Source: an uncultured Synergistales bacterium (lineage in GTDB: Bacteria; Synergistota; Synergistia; Synergistales; Aminobacteriaceae). From it: a DNA stretch of 37,812 nucleotides. This document shows, one piece after another, positions 15,924 through 25,048 of the stretch (positions are counted from its first letter, which is position 1; the number at the start of each line of letters is the position of its first letter). The stretch is taken from the NCBI GenBank assembly GCA_905233725.1, contig CAJOEM010000014.1, forward strand, positions 3,479-41,290, given 5' to 3'. The notes beneath the pieces are model-generated. The model saw only the letters and a list, made by a program, of their open reading frames with translations. It did not search any database and was not told the DNA's origin. The translations under genes were made by a program, and so were the position numbers.

Positions 15924-18900
15924 TCAGCTGAGTTTCACGCAGCCAGCACCCTCGAGAATACTTTCGCCGTCATTCTTCGGGATAACCTGAATTTGTGTCG
16001 CGATTCGTTCTTTCAGAGCCTGAACGTGCGAGATTATGCCGATCATGCGACCCTGACTCTGGAGATTTCCCAGCGCATCGAGTGCCGTGTTGAGTGAGTC
16101 CTCGTCAAGAGAGCCAAAACCTTCGTCCAAAAACAGAGAATCAACGCGCGTGTGACTTCCCGAAATTTGCGACAATCCAAGAGCCAACGCCAAACTCACG
16201 ATAAAGCTTTCGCCACCGGATAAATTTTTCGTCGGGCGAATTTCACCGGCTTGTTCACGATCGATTACGCTGAGTGACAAGTTCTCGTCATTGGGCGTAA
16301 TTTTCAGCGTGTAGCGATTCTTCATTTTTGTCAACTGTTCATTTGCGTGACTGACAACGATTGCGAGAGTCTGTTTCTGTGCGAAGACCCGGAATTTGTC
16401 GCCGTCCGCTGAGCCGATTAGATCATTCAACGTCTGCCACTTCTCAGAAATTTCACGCTGCGATTCAAGTTTGCTGTTCAAATCCTGCAATTTCGCGCCC
16501 TGTTCTCTCAAGTGAGCGATTTCTGATTCGAATTTGCCGATTTCACGCTGTATCGAGTCAAGTTCGGATTTCACGCTGAATAATTCGTGTTCGACATCAT
16601 CGTTGCCTTTGTTCGTTACGGATTGTGAGACCAGTTCGGCGAATTTCTTTCGTGCGTTTGCGAGTTGTCCGTCGATATTATTCATGCGTGCGTTCAGGTC
16701 ATTCAGCTTGGATTGCAAATCATTCAGGATATTATCATCAAGCCTCGAATCCAGAAATTCCTGTTCGTCCGCGAAACCCTTGGCTGTCAAATCATCGGCG
16801 AAATCTCTCTCACGTGAGTCAATCTCAGATTTGCGTGAATCCGTTCGTTCTCTCAAACCTGAGACGGAAATTTTCACCGTCTGCAATTCCTCGCGCGTCG
16901 AGTTGTAAATCTCCCGGGCATAATCGAGTTTCTCAGACGCTGCGTCAAATCTGGAATTAATCTGCGCATCTTCGGCATCGGGATCGTTATCCAAATTCCC
17001 GTACAAATCCGTTCGTTGCGTCAATAATTCTTCGTATTCGGACTTGAGTTTTGCGCAGTTATCGCGTTCTTCGTCGAGCAGGTCTTTTTTCGTGTTGATC
17101 TCGGATTCAAGACTTGCGATTTTGCTGCTGTACTCTTTGAGCTTGTTCTCCAGATGTTTCGCACCGTAGCTTTTCTGCCTGAGCTGCATTTTCAGATCCG
17201 CTGTGCCTCGGAATTTGTCGAGTCCAAGAATTTTTGCTTTTTCGAGCAATTCGCGTTTGACCTGAGCAAGAATTTCTCCCTGAGAATCGCGTTCAATCAT
17301 GCACTGGTCGTAATTCTGAGTTTCTGCGCTGCGTTTGTTGGAAGCTGCTGTGATTTTCCCGTGAGCATCGGTGAATGATTTTCTGTCGGCGACTTCGTTT
17401 GCGATTAGATTCTTGAGTTTGTCCTCAGTTTTTGCGATTTGAGCCTCGAGTTCTGAAATATTATTTTCACCGGCGACATTCTCGTGTGAAATTCCTGGAT
17501 GTTCTGTTGAGCCGCAGATTGGACAAGGCATGCCGGCGTGTAATTTTGCGCGTTCCTCGTCGAAGATTTTCTCACGGCGCTGTTCCTGTAAATCGTCGAG
17601 TTCGTCGCGTGTTTCGCTGATTGCCCTGAAAGTATTCTCGAGTTTGAGTTTGCAGTTGTTGTAGATTTGCAGTGCGATGTCATAATCTCTGCTGCTGTCG
17701 TCGAGTTTCAGTCTGGCTTCGGCGAGTAATTTTTCGCGGCGTTTGCATTCGACGGTGCAGTCCTCGAATCGCTTGATACACGCTTCAAATTCTGAGATAA
17801 ACGTTTCGTGTGAGACTTTGAGTTTCTGAGTAGCGCGTTGAAATTCTGCCTGAGCTTTCGAGTTTGATTCCTGAATCACGCTGAGTTCCTGTGAAGCTTT
17901 TTCGGATTCGCTGGCTAGAGATTTGATTCGTGCTTCGGATTTTTCGAGGGCGTTTTTTCGGGACTCGAGTTTGAAATTCAGGGCGCGGACTTGGTTCAAA
18001 ATTGGCATTCGTTCGTTGCGAGTCTGTTTTGAAGCGTCGTATTCGTCCTGAGCTTTTTTGAGTTCGTGTGAAGCTTCCTCGGATTTTTGTTCGAGTTCGG
18101 GTAAATTTTGTTCTTGAAGCTGCAAATCTGCGAGTTCTTTTTCCTGAGCGTTTCGCAATAATTCCAGCTGAGAATATTTGCCGATTATGTCACGAGCTTT
18201 GTTACCCTTTTCGAGGCGTGATTTCTCGTTTGCAAAATCCTGGACTTCCGTTGAAATTTTCTCGCGGTCGAGCTTCAGAGCGTTCATTTCGTTGTTCGCG
18301 TCATTGACTTTTTCGAGCCATTCTTTCGCGCGTGTGAGATTCATTTGCGAATATTCGAGATTGCGCTGTTTTTCTTTCAGGTTCGAGATTGCGTTCTGTA
18401 AATCCTGCTCTGACTGGGAATTTTCGGATTTTTCGAGTTCGTCGATTTGAGACTTTATTTGCTGCAAACTTTCCCGTTCAGATTTTGCGCGTTCGTAGAC
18501 TTTCTGAGAGATCCTGCTGTAAATGTCAGTTCCGGTGATTAATTCAAGAATTGCGGCGCGGTCTTTCTTGTCAGCCTTCAGGAATGCGTCGAAATTTCCC
18601 TGTGCCAAGAGAATCGTTCGGGTGAATCTTGCGAAATCCATTCCTGTTAATTCTTCGACTTTCTTGGAAGTTTCGGATAATTTGCTGGATAGAATTTCGC
18701 CTGTGATTTCGTTTGACAGTTCGTGTTTCGCTGGCTGCAATTTTCCGTCGGGGCGTTTGTTCTGACCCCAGAAGCTTGTGAAAGTTCCGGACTCAGTTTT
18801 GAACGTGACTTGTGCGTAACAATCGGATTTTTTTCGCGACATGATCTCGTTCGAACTTGGGCTGATTTTCCCGAGTCTTGGAGTTTGTCCGTAGAGTGCT

Positions 18901-19055
18901 AAGCAGACTGCGTCGAATATCGTGCTTTTCCCAGAACCGGTCGGTCCAGTGATTGCGAAGATTCCGTCGTTTAAATAGCGCGAATTATTGAGATCGATTT
19001 GCCATTCGCCCGAGAGTGAGTTGAGATTTTTGAACTTAATCGCAAGAATTTTCAT
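15924..19055 (-). CDS. sbcC: Nuclease SbcCD ATPase subunit SbcC
   Basis: SbcC is the SMC/Rad50-like ATPase of the SbcCD complex, which opens hairpins and trims DNA ends with SbcD. The 1043-residue protein has Walker A GPTGSGKST (37-45) and long heptad coiled coils. At its middle is a zinc hook CPIC (Cys511, Cys514). The ABC signature LSGGES is near residue 942 and the Walker B is DSLFLDEGFGSLDEDSL, followed by an H-loop ISHV. GGAGG precedes the ATG. It is 24 bases downstream of sbcD, the normal operon order. Confidence 0.97.
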   Translation of the reverse strand: MKILAIKFKNLNSLSGEWQIDLNNSRYLNDGIFAITGPTGSGKSTIFDAVCLALYGQTPRLGKISPSSNEIMSRKKSDCYAQVTFKTESGTFTSFWGQNKRPDGKLQPAKHELSNEITGEILSSKLSETSKKVEELTGMDFARFTRTILLAQGNFDAFLKADKKDRAAILELITGTDIYSRISQKVYERAKSERESLQQIKSQIDELEKSENSQSEQDLQNAISNLKEKQRNLEYSQMNLTRAKEWLEKVNDANNEMNALKLDREKISTEVQDFANEKSRLEKGNKARDIIGKYSQLELLRNAQEKELADLQLQEQNLPELEQKSEEASHELKKAQDEYDASKQTRNERMPILNQVRALNFKLESRKNALEKSEARIKSLASESEKASQELSVIQESNSKAQAEFQRATQKLKVSHETFISEFEACIKRFEDCTVECKRREKLLAEARLKLDDSSRDYDIALQIYNNCKLKLENTFRAISETRDELDDLQEQRREKIFDEERAKLHAGMPCPICGSTEHPGISHENVAGENNISELEAQIAKTEDKLKNLIANEVADRKSFTDAHGKITAASNKRSAETQNYDQCMIERDSQGEILAQVKRELLEKAKILGLDKFRGTADLKMQLRQKSYGAKHLENKLKEYSSKIASLESEINTKKDLLDEERDNCAKLKSEYEELLTQRTDLYGNLDNDPDAEDAQINSRFDAASEKLDYAREIYNSTREELQTVKISVSGLRERTDSRKSEIDSRERDFADDLTAKGFADEQEFLDSRLDDNILNDLQSKLNDLNARMNNIDGQLANARKKFAELVSQSVTNKGNDDVEHELFSVKSELDSIQREIGKFESEIAHLREQGAKLQDLNSKLESQREISEKWQTLNDLIGSADGDKFRVFAQKQTLAIVVSHANEQLTKMKNRYTLKITPNDENLSLSVIDREQAGEIRPTKNLSGGESFIVSLALALGLSQISGSHTRVDSLFLDEGFGSLDEDSLNTALDALGNLQSQGRMIGIISHVQALKERIATQIQVIPKNDGESILEGAGCVKLS

Positions 19056-19079
19056 GTGAGTAATCCTCCAAATTATGCG

Positions 19080-20354
19080 TTATGCGTGCTGAATTTCGTC
19101 GAGAATTTCCCGATACATGCTCATGAATGCGTCTTGTTGCTCGTCCGGAATTTTGTTCGCCTTGAGTTTGAGCTTGAAGATTTCCTCGGGGAGAATTTCG
19201 TCGAGAGTTTTGCCGTTCTGAATTATCACATCGTCGGGGTCAGCGGAGTTTAATTTCTCGCGAGTTTCGTTGTAGATTGTGAGAGCTTCGAGTTCGGGAA
19301 AGAATTTGAGTTTTTTCTCGATGCGTTCGCGTATATCCAGCAATTCCTGACCTGTGTATGTAATTTCGAGCCACGCAGCCTCGCCGGATTTTACATATTC
19401 GCTGATTCTGGAATCGATCATTTGCCAATCGCCTTTGATTCGCGCAAGTTTCCGGAATGTTGGGATTTGCACGTCCTGAATTTTTGGTTTGCAATTCTCG
19501 TCAAATTCGACAATTTCGACGTATTTCTTGTGAGAGGCTTCTGAGAACGTCATCGGAATCGGTGAGCCTGAGTAACGCACTCTTTGGGAGCCGCTTTTCG
19601 AATGCAAGTGACCCAGTGCGACATAATCGACGAGTTTTGCCGGGAATATTCCGGATTTGAGAGAAATCTTGATAATCGTTCCCAGATATAATTCGCGATG
19701 TTCTTCGCCCTCAGCTTTTGCTTCTTCGATGAATAAATGCCCAGTTGCGACGACAGGAATTTTTGAATCGCCACGAATTTCAGCCGAACGTTCGAAAACT
19801 TTTTGATAATGCGCATGAATCCCGTTTATGAGATCCTGCTGACGTGAATCGAGATTGTTTTCTGAATTTGCTGTTCTGACGTCACGATCGCGTAAAAACG
19901 GCACAGCACACACGATTAATTCAGGATTGCCGTTTGAATCTTCGAGCGTAATGATTTCATCATCGATATTATCCGTGATTTGTCCGATTACGTGAATGTC
20001 GAGCAATTCCAGAGTTTTCGCCGGAGCTTCGAGGAAATTCGCTGAGTCATGATTCCCTGCGATTATGATCACGTGACGACACGATGATTTTGCGACACGT
20101 GCCAGAAAAGAATAATAAATTTCGCGCGCCTGATTTGACGGTGTTGTGTTGTCGAATATGTCACCGGAAATTATCAGCGCGTTGATATTTTCGCGTTCGA
20201 GTTCGAGTTCCAGCCACGAGAAGAATTTCTGCATTTCATCGTAGCGATCGCGTTCATGCAATTTGCGTCCGATATGCCAATCGGAAGTGTGAAGAATTTT
20301 AATTTTAAGCACCACCTGATCAAAAAATTTTCTTGAAATCTTTGTGTTAATCAT
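19080..20354 (-). CDS. sbcD: Nuclease SbcCD exonuclease subunit SbcD
   Basis: SbcD is the Mre11-like Mn-dependent phosphodiesterase of SbcCD. Metal-binding motifs are in order: HTSDWHIGR, ISGDIFD, GNHDS and GHLH (YVALGHLHSKS). The 424-residue frame begins with about 15 residues (MINTKISRKFFDQVV) that most SbcD proteins lack. The conserved core begins LKIKILHTSDWH, so GTG codons at residues 14-15 (about 20310-20315) are alternative starts. Neither position has a convincing Shine-Dalgarno. It is the promoter-proximal gene of sbcDC. Confidence 0.95.
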   Translation of the reverse strand: MINTKISRKFFDQVVLKIKILHTSDWHIGRKLHERDRYDEMQKFFSWLELELERENINALIISGDIFDNTTPSNQAREIYYSFLARVAKSSCRHVIIIAGNHDSANFLEAPAKTLELLDIHVIGQITDNIDDEIITLEDSNGNPELIVCAVPFLRDRDVRTANSENNLDSRQQDLINGIHAHYQKVFERSAEIRGDSKIPVVATGHLFIEEAKAEGEEHRELYLGTIIKISLKSGIFPAKLVDYVALGHLHSKSGSQRVRYSGSPIPMTFSEASHKKYVEIVEFDENCKPKIQDVQIPTFRKLARIKGDWQMIDSRISEYVKSGEAAWLEITYTGQELLDIRERIEKKLKFFPELEALTIYNETREKLNSADPDDVIIQNGKTLDEILPEEIFKLKLKANKIPDEQQDAFMSMYREILDEIQHA

Positions 20355-20398
20355 ACAGCAAAATTCCAGTTAATGCCTACGAAAAATTTCGAAGCCGC

Positions 20399-20404
20399 TA
20401 TAAT
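20399..20404 (+). promoter_or_regulatory. Possible -10 element of the TauE/SafE gene
   Basis: A perfect TATAAT is present 43 bases upstream of the TTG start. I see no clear -35 at 16-18 bases. It lies in the 92-base gap between the divergent sbcD and the permease gene. Confidence 0.35.
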
Positions 20405-20446
20405 ATTTGCGAAAATAATTGCGAATTTCAAAAGGAGAAAAATATT

Positions 20447-21220
20447 TTGGGCTATGAATTAGAATTTTGGCAGTATTTAGTCGTGTGTCCGCTGATATTT
20501 TTGGCTGGAATTATTGACGCGATTGGCGGTGGCGGCGGACTTGTTACGTTGCCGTCGTACATGCTTGTGGGATTGCCGGTGCATTTTGCGATTGGCACGA
20601 ATAAGCTGAGTTCTGTTATGGGTACTGCAATGGTTACTGGGAAATATTTTCGTGACGGCTATATTCCGGTGAAAATTGCTGCGTGTTCGGTGATTTTCGC
20701 TATGATTGGCTCGTCACTTGGAGCGCGGACTGCGTTATTGATAAGCGATCGGATTTTCAAGATTATCATGTTAATCGTTTTGCCATTGACTGCGATTTAC
20801 GTTTTCAAGAGTCAGAATTTCATGCGCGATAGGAATTTTGAGGCGGCAATTTCGAGACGAACGTTTGTGATTTCGATTCTGGTTGCGTTTTTCCTGGGAT
20901 TTTACGATGGATTTTACGGACCCGGTGCAGGAACTTTCATGTTGTTATTGCTGGCTGGAATTGCTGGATTGAGTTTACAGCACGCGAACGGTGTAGCGAA
21001 AGTGATAAATCTTGCTACGAACTTGGCTGCTGTTACAGTATTTTTGCTGAATAATCGCGTAATAATTCCGTTGGGATTGACTGCTGGAATTTTCAGCATT
21101 GCCGGCAATTACATCGGTGCGAAATTTTTCGAGAAGGGTGGCGCGAAAGTTGTGCGTCCTGTTATACTAATCGTGCTCGTTATATTTTTCGTGCGAGTAT
21201 TATATGACGTAATTTTTTAA
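20447..21220 (+). CDS. TauE/SafE (TSUP) family membrane permease, TTG start
   Basis: The 257-residue, about eight-span membrane protein shows the two related halves typical of TSUP permeases: AGIIDAIGGGGGLVTLPSYM near the N-terminus and FYDGFYGPGAGTFMLL in the second half. Family members are proposed exporters of sulfite or organosulfonates, but substrate cannot be read from sequence. The start is TTG at 20447, with AAGGAG about 10 bases upstream. The nuclease gene follows after 16 bases and may be co-transcribed. Confidence 0.92.
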   Translation: MGYELEFWQYLVVCPLIFLAGIIDAIGGGGGLVTLPSYMLVGLPVHFAIGTNKLSSVMGTAMVTGKYFRDGYIPVKIAACSVIFAMIGSSLGARTALLISDRIFKIIMLIVLPLTAIYVFKSQNFMRDRNFEAAISRRTFVISILVAFFLGFYDGFYGPGAGTFMLLLLAGIAGLSLQHANGVAKVINLATNLAAVTVFLLNNRVIIPLGLTAGIFSIAGNYIGAKFFEKGGAKVVRPVILIVLVIFFVRVLYDVIF

Positions 21221-21236
21221 GAAGGGATTTGATCTC

Positions 21237-21869
21237 ATGAAAAAGATTTTTTTAGCGTTGGTAGTTATTGCGATTTTTTCGACTTGTGCGTTTGCCACAC
21301 CCGGCAGACTTGACAAGGACGGCGGACACAAAGACAAAGTCACTGGAATTTACCATTATCACAGAGGCCCGAACGCTGTGCAGCCATATGATTTTCGAAT
21401 GAACTCAGTTTATAAAGCAAGAGTGATTCGCGTTGTTGATGGCGACACGGCGATTTTCACGTTGATGCTCGATGACGGGAAAATTTACAAGGACGAACGC
21501 ACACGCTTCACCGGAGTAAACACGCCCGAAACAGTTCACCCAAACAAGCCCGTCGAATATTACGGCAAAGAAGCGAGTAATTTCACGAAATCGCAATTAA
21601 AGCCCGACATGATCGTATGGCTGCAAACTGATGTTGGCGCGAGAGACCGTTACGGCAGATTGTTAGCTTACGTTTGGACGAGTGAGCCAAGTGAAGAAGA
21701 TTTGAATGACGAGGACGCTATTCGCGAAAAAATGTTCAACGCGCGATTGTTGCTCGACGGTTACGCACAGACTTCATCAGTCCAGCCGAACACGCGATAT
21801 TCTGAAGTATTTGCGAAATTCCAGCGTGAAGCTCGTGAGAATAACAAAGGTCTCTGGGCAGGAAATTAA
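21237..21869 (+). CDS. Secreted thermonuclease (staphylococcal nuclease fold) with N-terminal YHYH motif
   Basis: A signal peptide (MKKIFLALVVIAIFSTCAFA) precedes a short YHYH segment (GGHKDKVTGIYHYHRG) and a staphylococcal nuclease domain. Catalytic landmarks are VVDGDTA (Ca-binding Asp), RFTGVNTPE (Arg and Glu) and RDRYGRLLAYVW (second Arg). The 210-residue protein should be exported and hydrolyse DNA or RNA outside the cytoplasm, perhaps for nutrient scavenging. AAGAAGGG lies upstream of the ATG. A hairpin follows the stop. Confidence 0.93.
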   Translation: MKKIFLALVVIAIFSTCAFATPGRLDKDGGHKDKVTGIYHYHRGPNAVQPYDFRMNSVYKARVIRVVDGDTAIFTLMLDDGKIYKDERTRFTGVNTPETVHPNKPVEYYGKEASNFTKSQLKPDMIVWLQTDVGARDRYGRLLAYVWTSEPSEEDLNDEDAIREKMFNARLLLDGYAQTSSVQPNTRYSEVFAKFQREARENNKGLWAGN

Positions 21870-21897
21870 TCGTCACAAAATCTCGCATATGAATCAT

Positions 21898-21940
21898 AAA
21901 TGCACTCTTGGGAGAAAATCTCGGGGGTGCATTTGTGTTT
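21898..21940 (+). terminator. Hairpin terminator after the nuclease gene
   Basis: AAATGCAC (21898-21905) pairs with GTGCATTT (21927-21934), with an inner GAGA/TCTC pairing. The downstream T-run is weak (GTGTTT). The inner sequence resembles the hairpin at 23547-23583. Confidence 0.65.
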
Positions 21941-21961
21941 ACGGAATTGCGGTTGATTTTC

Positions 21962-21989
21962 TTGAAAAAAAAAAAATGCGTTATATAAT
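21962..21989 (+). promoter_or_regulatory. Promoter of the Synergist-CTERM protein with a 12-A homopolymer in the spacer
   Basis: TTGAAA (21962-21967) and a perfect TATAAT (21984-21989) are 16 bases apart. A run of 12 adenines (21965-21976) ends the -35 hexamer and fills much of the spacer, so replication slippage would change promoter spacing. Confidence 0.7.
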
Positions 21990-22028
21990 GTTTAATATGA
22001 AAAATTTATAATTTCAGGAGGTCTTGTC

Positions 22029-23516
22029 ATGAAAAAAATTCTGTTTTTGCTCATGATTTCAGCGTTATTAGTTTCGGTGTCGGGCGTTAGTGCCGGGGCC
22101 GATGAAGTTGGCGATCTGTTCGATTATTACACGCAAAGATTAACATCTGGAGAAGTTACACTGACAATCTCAAAGCAGCCAGATTCGACAGGTTTCTTCG
22201 AGGAAGCTTATGTTAAGGGAAAAGGTGTAGTTTTTCGTGCTGATGGCGTTGATTGCCGTGCTGATTCATTGTCCGCTAACGTGAGCGGTCTCCAGCTTAA
22301 TCCTCCGTCCGAGTGGAAACGGTATGGAGAATATCGCGTTAAATTTAACAGTTTTAAGTCCGCCGCGCTAACAGTAACTGTCTTGGAGAGCGACATAAAT
22401 AATGCGCTCAAAGGTCGAGAACTCAAGTTCCGCGCAGATGGCAAGCGTTTTATACTCAGTGACATAGTAGTGAAGATTACGACGAGCGGAATCAAAATCA
22501 CAGGCAACATCAAAGAAGACAGTTCTTACGGCTATGACTTTAATTCATATGTTGCTGCGTGGGTGTTGGGAGCTGCTGCTGATAATTACCCGGTCGAAAT
22601 TAACAGCAACGTACGAATCGATAATAATGGCACGGAATTATGGCTCGATAATCCCCAGGTTGAACGAGGCAACTTTTCACAACTCGACGATTACATTCAG
22701 AAGAACATAACCCAGCGAAACAAGCCACTCTTGGATTTGAACAAATTCGATCTTTCGAAAACTCCGATCACAATGAAAAGCGTGGAATTACAAAACGGAA
22801 GCTTAATTATTTCGGCAGGGGGCACACCTCAGGCTATCACGGGCGGAACCACGTACACATATCCGAAATCGGGTTCGACAACTCCAACGCCGACAGATCC
22901 GACAGAGCCGATTGAGGCAATAAATCTAAACGTAGTAGACGACACTATCAGAACGTTTTTCGCAAATGATCCAGAAGTTTACGCGGACGTGGTCTCACAA
23001 CTCGGAACTCTCGCCACAGATTACCCGTTCAAACCAGAATCAATGACTGCGCGAATGTCCGGTCAAACTGCTCTAACGAACGAACAGCTTCAAGACGCTC
23101 TGGGCAGCGACGCAACTTGGGACAATGCGTACCGAATTGACACTCAAAGCGTATCCGAAGCAGGAACGTATATTCTCGGCTCAGTGAAATTGCCATACGA
23201 AGCCAGAACGAACATGTCGCTCTACATGCTCACGGAAGAATCATCTGGTTCTGGTAATTTCAAAATCGCGGCAAATTCCGAAAATTTATCTGACGCAGCA
23301 TTCTTCATGAACGAGGACGGAGAAATAATTGATGAAATCCCCGAAGACGGTTACGTTATTGCGGTCGCACCGATGAAAGCAAACGTTTCGTACACGCCGG
23401 TGATTATTACAACAGAGGAAGCCCATCACAGAAAAAATTCGAGCAGTGATTGTAACGCAGGCTTCGGAGCAATCGCACTCGTGATCTTAGCATTAGCGTT
23501 CTCAAAGAAATTTTAA
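22029..23516 (+). CDS. Exported Synergist-CTERM protein with an LmeA/DUF2993-like N-terminal domain
   Basis: The 495-residue protein has a signal peptide (about residues 1-24, ending near VSAGA). Residues ~30-270 resemble DUF2993/LmeA lipid-binding proteins: a TVLESDINNALKG block, then IVVKITTSGIKITGNI, and a VELQNGSLIISAG strand. A Thr/Pro linker (TTPTPTDPTEP) follows. The C-terminal half (~300-465) is a beta-rich region I cannot name. The end is SSSDCNAGFGAIALVILALA then FSKKF: Cys-containing motif, hydrophobic helix and basic tail, the Synergist-CTERM signal. The protein is therefore probably processed and anchored at the cell surface by a dedicated sorting enzyme. AGGAGG precedes the ATG. 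Both flanks carry similar hairpins, so it is transcribed alone. The DUF2993 assignment is moderate; the sorting signal is strong. Confidence 0.85.
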   Translation: MKKILFLLMISALLVSVSGVSAGADEVGDLFDYYTQRLTSGEVTLTISKQPDSTGFFEEAYVKGKGVVFRADGVDCRADSLSANVSGLQLNPPSEWKRYGEYRVKFNSFKSAALTVTVLESDINNALKGRELKFRADGKRFILSDIVVKITTSGIKITGNIKEDSSYGYDFNSYVAAWVLGAAADNYPVEINSNVRIDNNGTELWLDNPQVERGNFSQLDDYIQKNITQRNKPLLDLNKFDLSKTPITMKSVELQNGSLIISAGGTPQAITGGTTYTYPKSGSTTPTPTDPTEPIEAINLNVVDDTIRTFFANDPEVYADVVSQLGTLATDYPFKPESMTARMSGQTALTNEQLQDALGSDATWDNAYRIDTQSVSEAGTYILGSVKLPYEARTNMSLYMLTEESSGSGNFKIAANSENLSDAAFFMNEDGEIIDEIPEDGYVIAVAPMKANVSYTPVIITTEEAHHRKNSSSDCNAGFGAIALVILALAFSKKF

Positions 23517-23546
23517 GATAAGAAACGTTAATTAATCCCAGAATAT

Positions 23547-23586
23547 AAATACACCCTCGGGAGCGAATCTCGAAGGTGTATTTTTT
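23547..23586 (+). terminator. Terminator after the Synergist-CTERM gene
   Basis: AAATACACC (23547-23555) pairs with GGTGTATTT (23575-23583), and the T-run extends to 23586. It lies between convergent genes and, with ATTTATATT on the other strand, might also slow minus-strand transcripts leaving glgC. Confidence 0.85.
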
Positions 23587-23625
23587 GCTGCGTAATAATA
23601 TTGCTAGCGAATTTAATCGAATTTA

Positions 23626-24954
23626 TTAGCCCAGTGAGTCCCAGCTCGCAACTTCTTCAGCGTCGTCGTTGCCTGATTGATAAAGAACTGGCGGAACTCC
23701 CAGAACTACAAGACCGGATTTCGGATCGACGTAATATTTCTTCGCGTCCTCTTCCGGATCTTCGCCGATGACCGTGCCATCAGGAATTATATTATGTCCG
23801 TCAATGATCGTTTTCTTGATTCTGCAATTTCTGCCGACGACTACATCGTGACCAAGAACGCTTTCCTCGACAACGCTTCCTGCCTGAACCAAGCAATTTC
23901 TCGACAAAACTGAATTTGAAACCGAAGCTCCGAAAATTCTGCTGCCTTCTGAAAGCATTACTCTGTTGATTTTGCAGTCATAGCCGCTATCGGGGTAGCA
24001 ATACGAAGGGGGATCACCGAACGATACGGTTCTGATCGGCCACATCGGATTATAGAAAGACATTTCGGATTCATGCCCGATTAATTCCATGTGTGCCTGC
24101 CAGTAAGCGTTCAACGTTCCTACGTCGCGCCAATACGGTTTGTCAGTTCGCCACTGATGAACGAGTTCTGCTTCAGCTGTCGGATGCGGCAAAACGTTCG
24201 TCGAGAAATCATACGCGCAAACTTTCGCACCGCCCTTGACTAACTTCGGGATAATGTCCTTGCCGAAATCGTGGCTGGTGTCTGCGGCAGCGTCTTCTTC
24301 GAGTGAGTCCTCGAGTATTCTGCGCTCGAAAACGTAATTGCCCATTGAGACATATGAATACCCTGGTTTATCTGGAATTTCCGGCGGATTCTTTGGCTTT
24401 TCCATGAATTCCAAAATTCTGCCTGAAGCGTCGGTCTTGATGCAGCCAAATTGCGTCGCGTCTTCAACAGGAACAACGTTTGCTGCGATCGTAACGTCTG
24501 CGTGCTGTGCAACGTGCCAAGCTAACATTTGGTCAACGTCCATTTTGTAAATGTGATCAGCTGCGAAAATGCAAACTCGATCAGCTTTGTAACGCGTGAT
24601 AAAATGCTTAGCCTGAAAAACTGCGTCTGCTGTTCCCTGGAACCAGTGTTCTCCACTCCACATCTGCGCGGGAACTGTCGTAACGAAGAAATCTCTGCCT
24701 CTCATTGCACCGCCGCCAAATTGCCAGCCTCGTTCAATATGTTCGATCAATGACTGACTCTTGAACTGGACAAGAACGTATACAGCATAAATTCCACTGT
24801 TCACGAGATTCGAAAGTGCAAAGTCGATAATACGATACTTCGCTGCGAAATAAACTGCAGGTTTTGCACGGTAGCGCGTCAACGGCATTAATCGTTCACC
24901 CTTGCCTCCAGCGAGAACTATTCCTAAAACTCTTCCGTGTTTGCCTGTGTACAT
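23626..24954 (-). CDS. glgC: Glucose-1-phosphate adenylyltransferase
   Basis: GlgC makes ADP-glucose from glucose-1-phosphate and ATP, the committed step of glycogen synthesis. Motifs are GIVLAGGKGERL (residues 11-22), KPAVYFAAKYRIIDFALSN, GTADAVFQ, AADHIYKMD, FGCIKTD, FMEKPKNPP and YWRDVGTLNAYW, with a left-handed beta-helix at the C-terminus. I place the start at ATG 24954 (442 residues), because AGAAGGGGG lies about 10 bases upstream. A longer frame to 25005 would put that ribosome site inside the gene. It is the last gene of glgP-glgA-glgC. Confidence 0.96.
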   Translation of the reverse strand: MYTGKHGRVLGIVLAGGKGERLMPLTRYRAKPAVYFAAKYRIIDFALSNLVNSGIYAVYVLVQFKSQSLIEHIERGWQFGGGAMRGRDFFVTTVPAQMWSGEHWFQGTADAVFQAKHFITRYKADRVCIFAADHIYKMDVDQMLAWHVAQHADVTIAANVVPVEDATQFGCIKTDASGRILEFMEKPKNPPEIPDKPGYSYVSMGNYVFERRILEDSLEEDAAADTSHDFGKDIIPKLVKGGAKVCAYDFSTNVLPHPTAEAELVHQWRTDKPYWRDVGTLNAYWQAHMELIGHESEMSFYNPMWPIRTVSFGDPPSYCYPDSGYDCKINRVMLSEGSRIFGASVSNSVLSRNCLVQAGSVVEESVLGHDVVVGRNCRIKKTIIDGHNIIPDGTVIGEDPEEDAKKYYVDPKSGLVVLGVPPVLYQSGNDDAEEVASWDSLG

Positions 24955-25048
24955 TTGAATTAAAGCCCCCTTCTGAAAATTTGTGTTTATAAAAATGTTT
25001 CCCACGAGTCTATATTAACTCGCAAGAAACAATTTTCCAAAATTAGAT

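Noticed and set aside
16361-18765. Plus-strand frames inside sbcC
   Set aside because: They are antisense shadows of the coiled-coil coding region, rich in Ser/Arg/Phe as expected from reversed Glu/Lys codons.
24955-25005. 17-residue longer start for glgC
   Set aside because: It would contain the AGAAGGGGG ribosome site and adds residues absent from GlgC proteins; ATG 24954 fits better.
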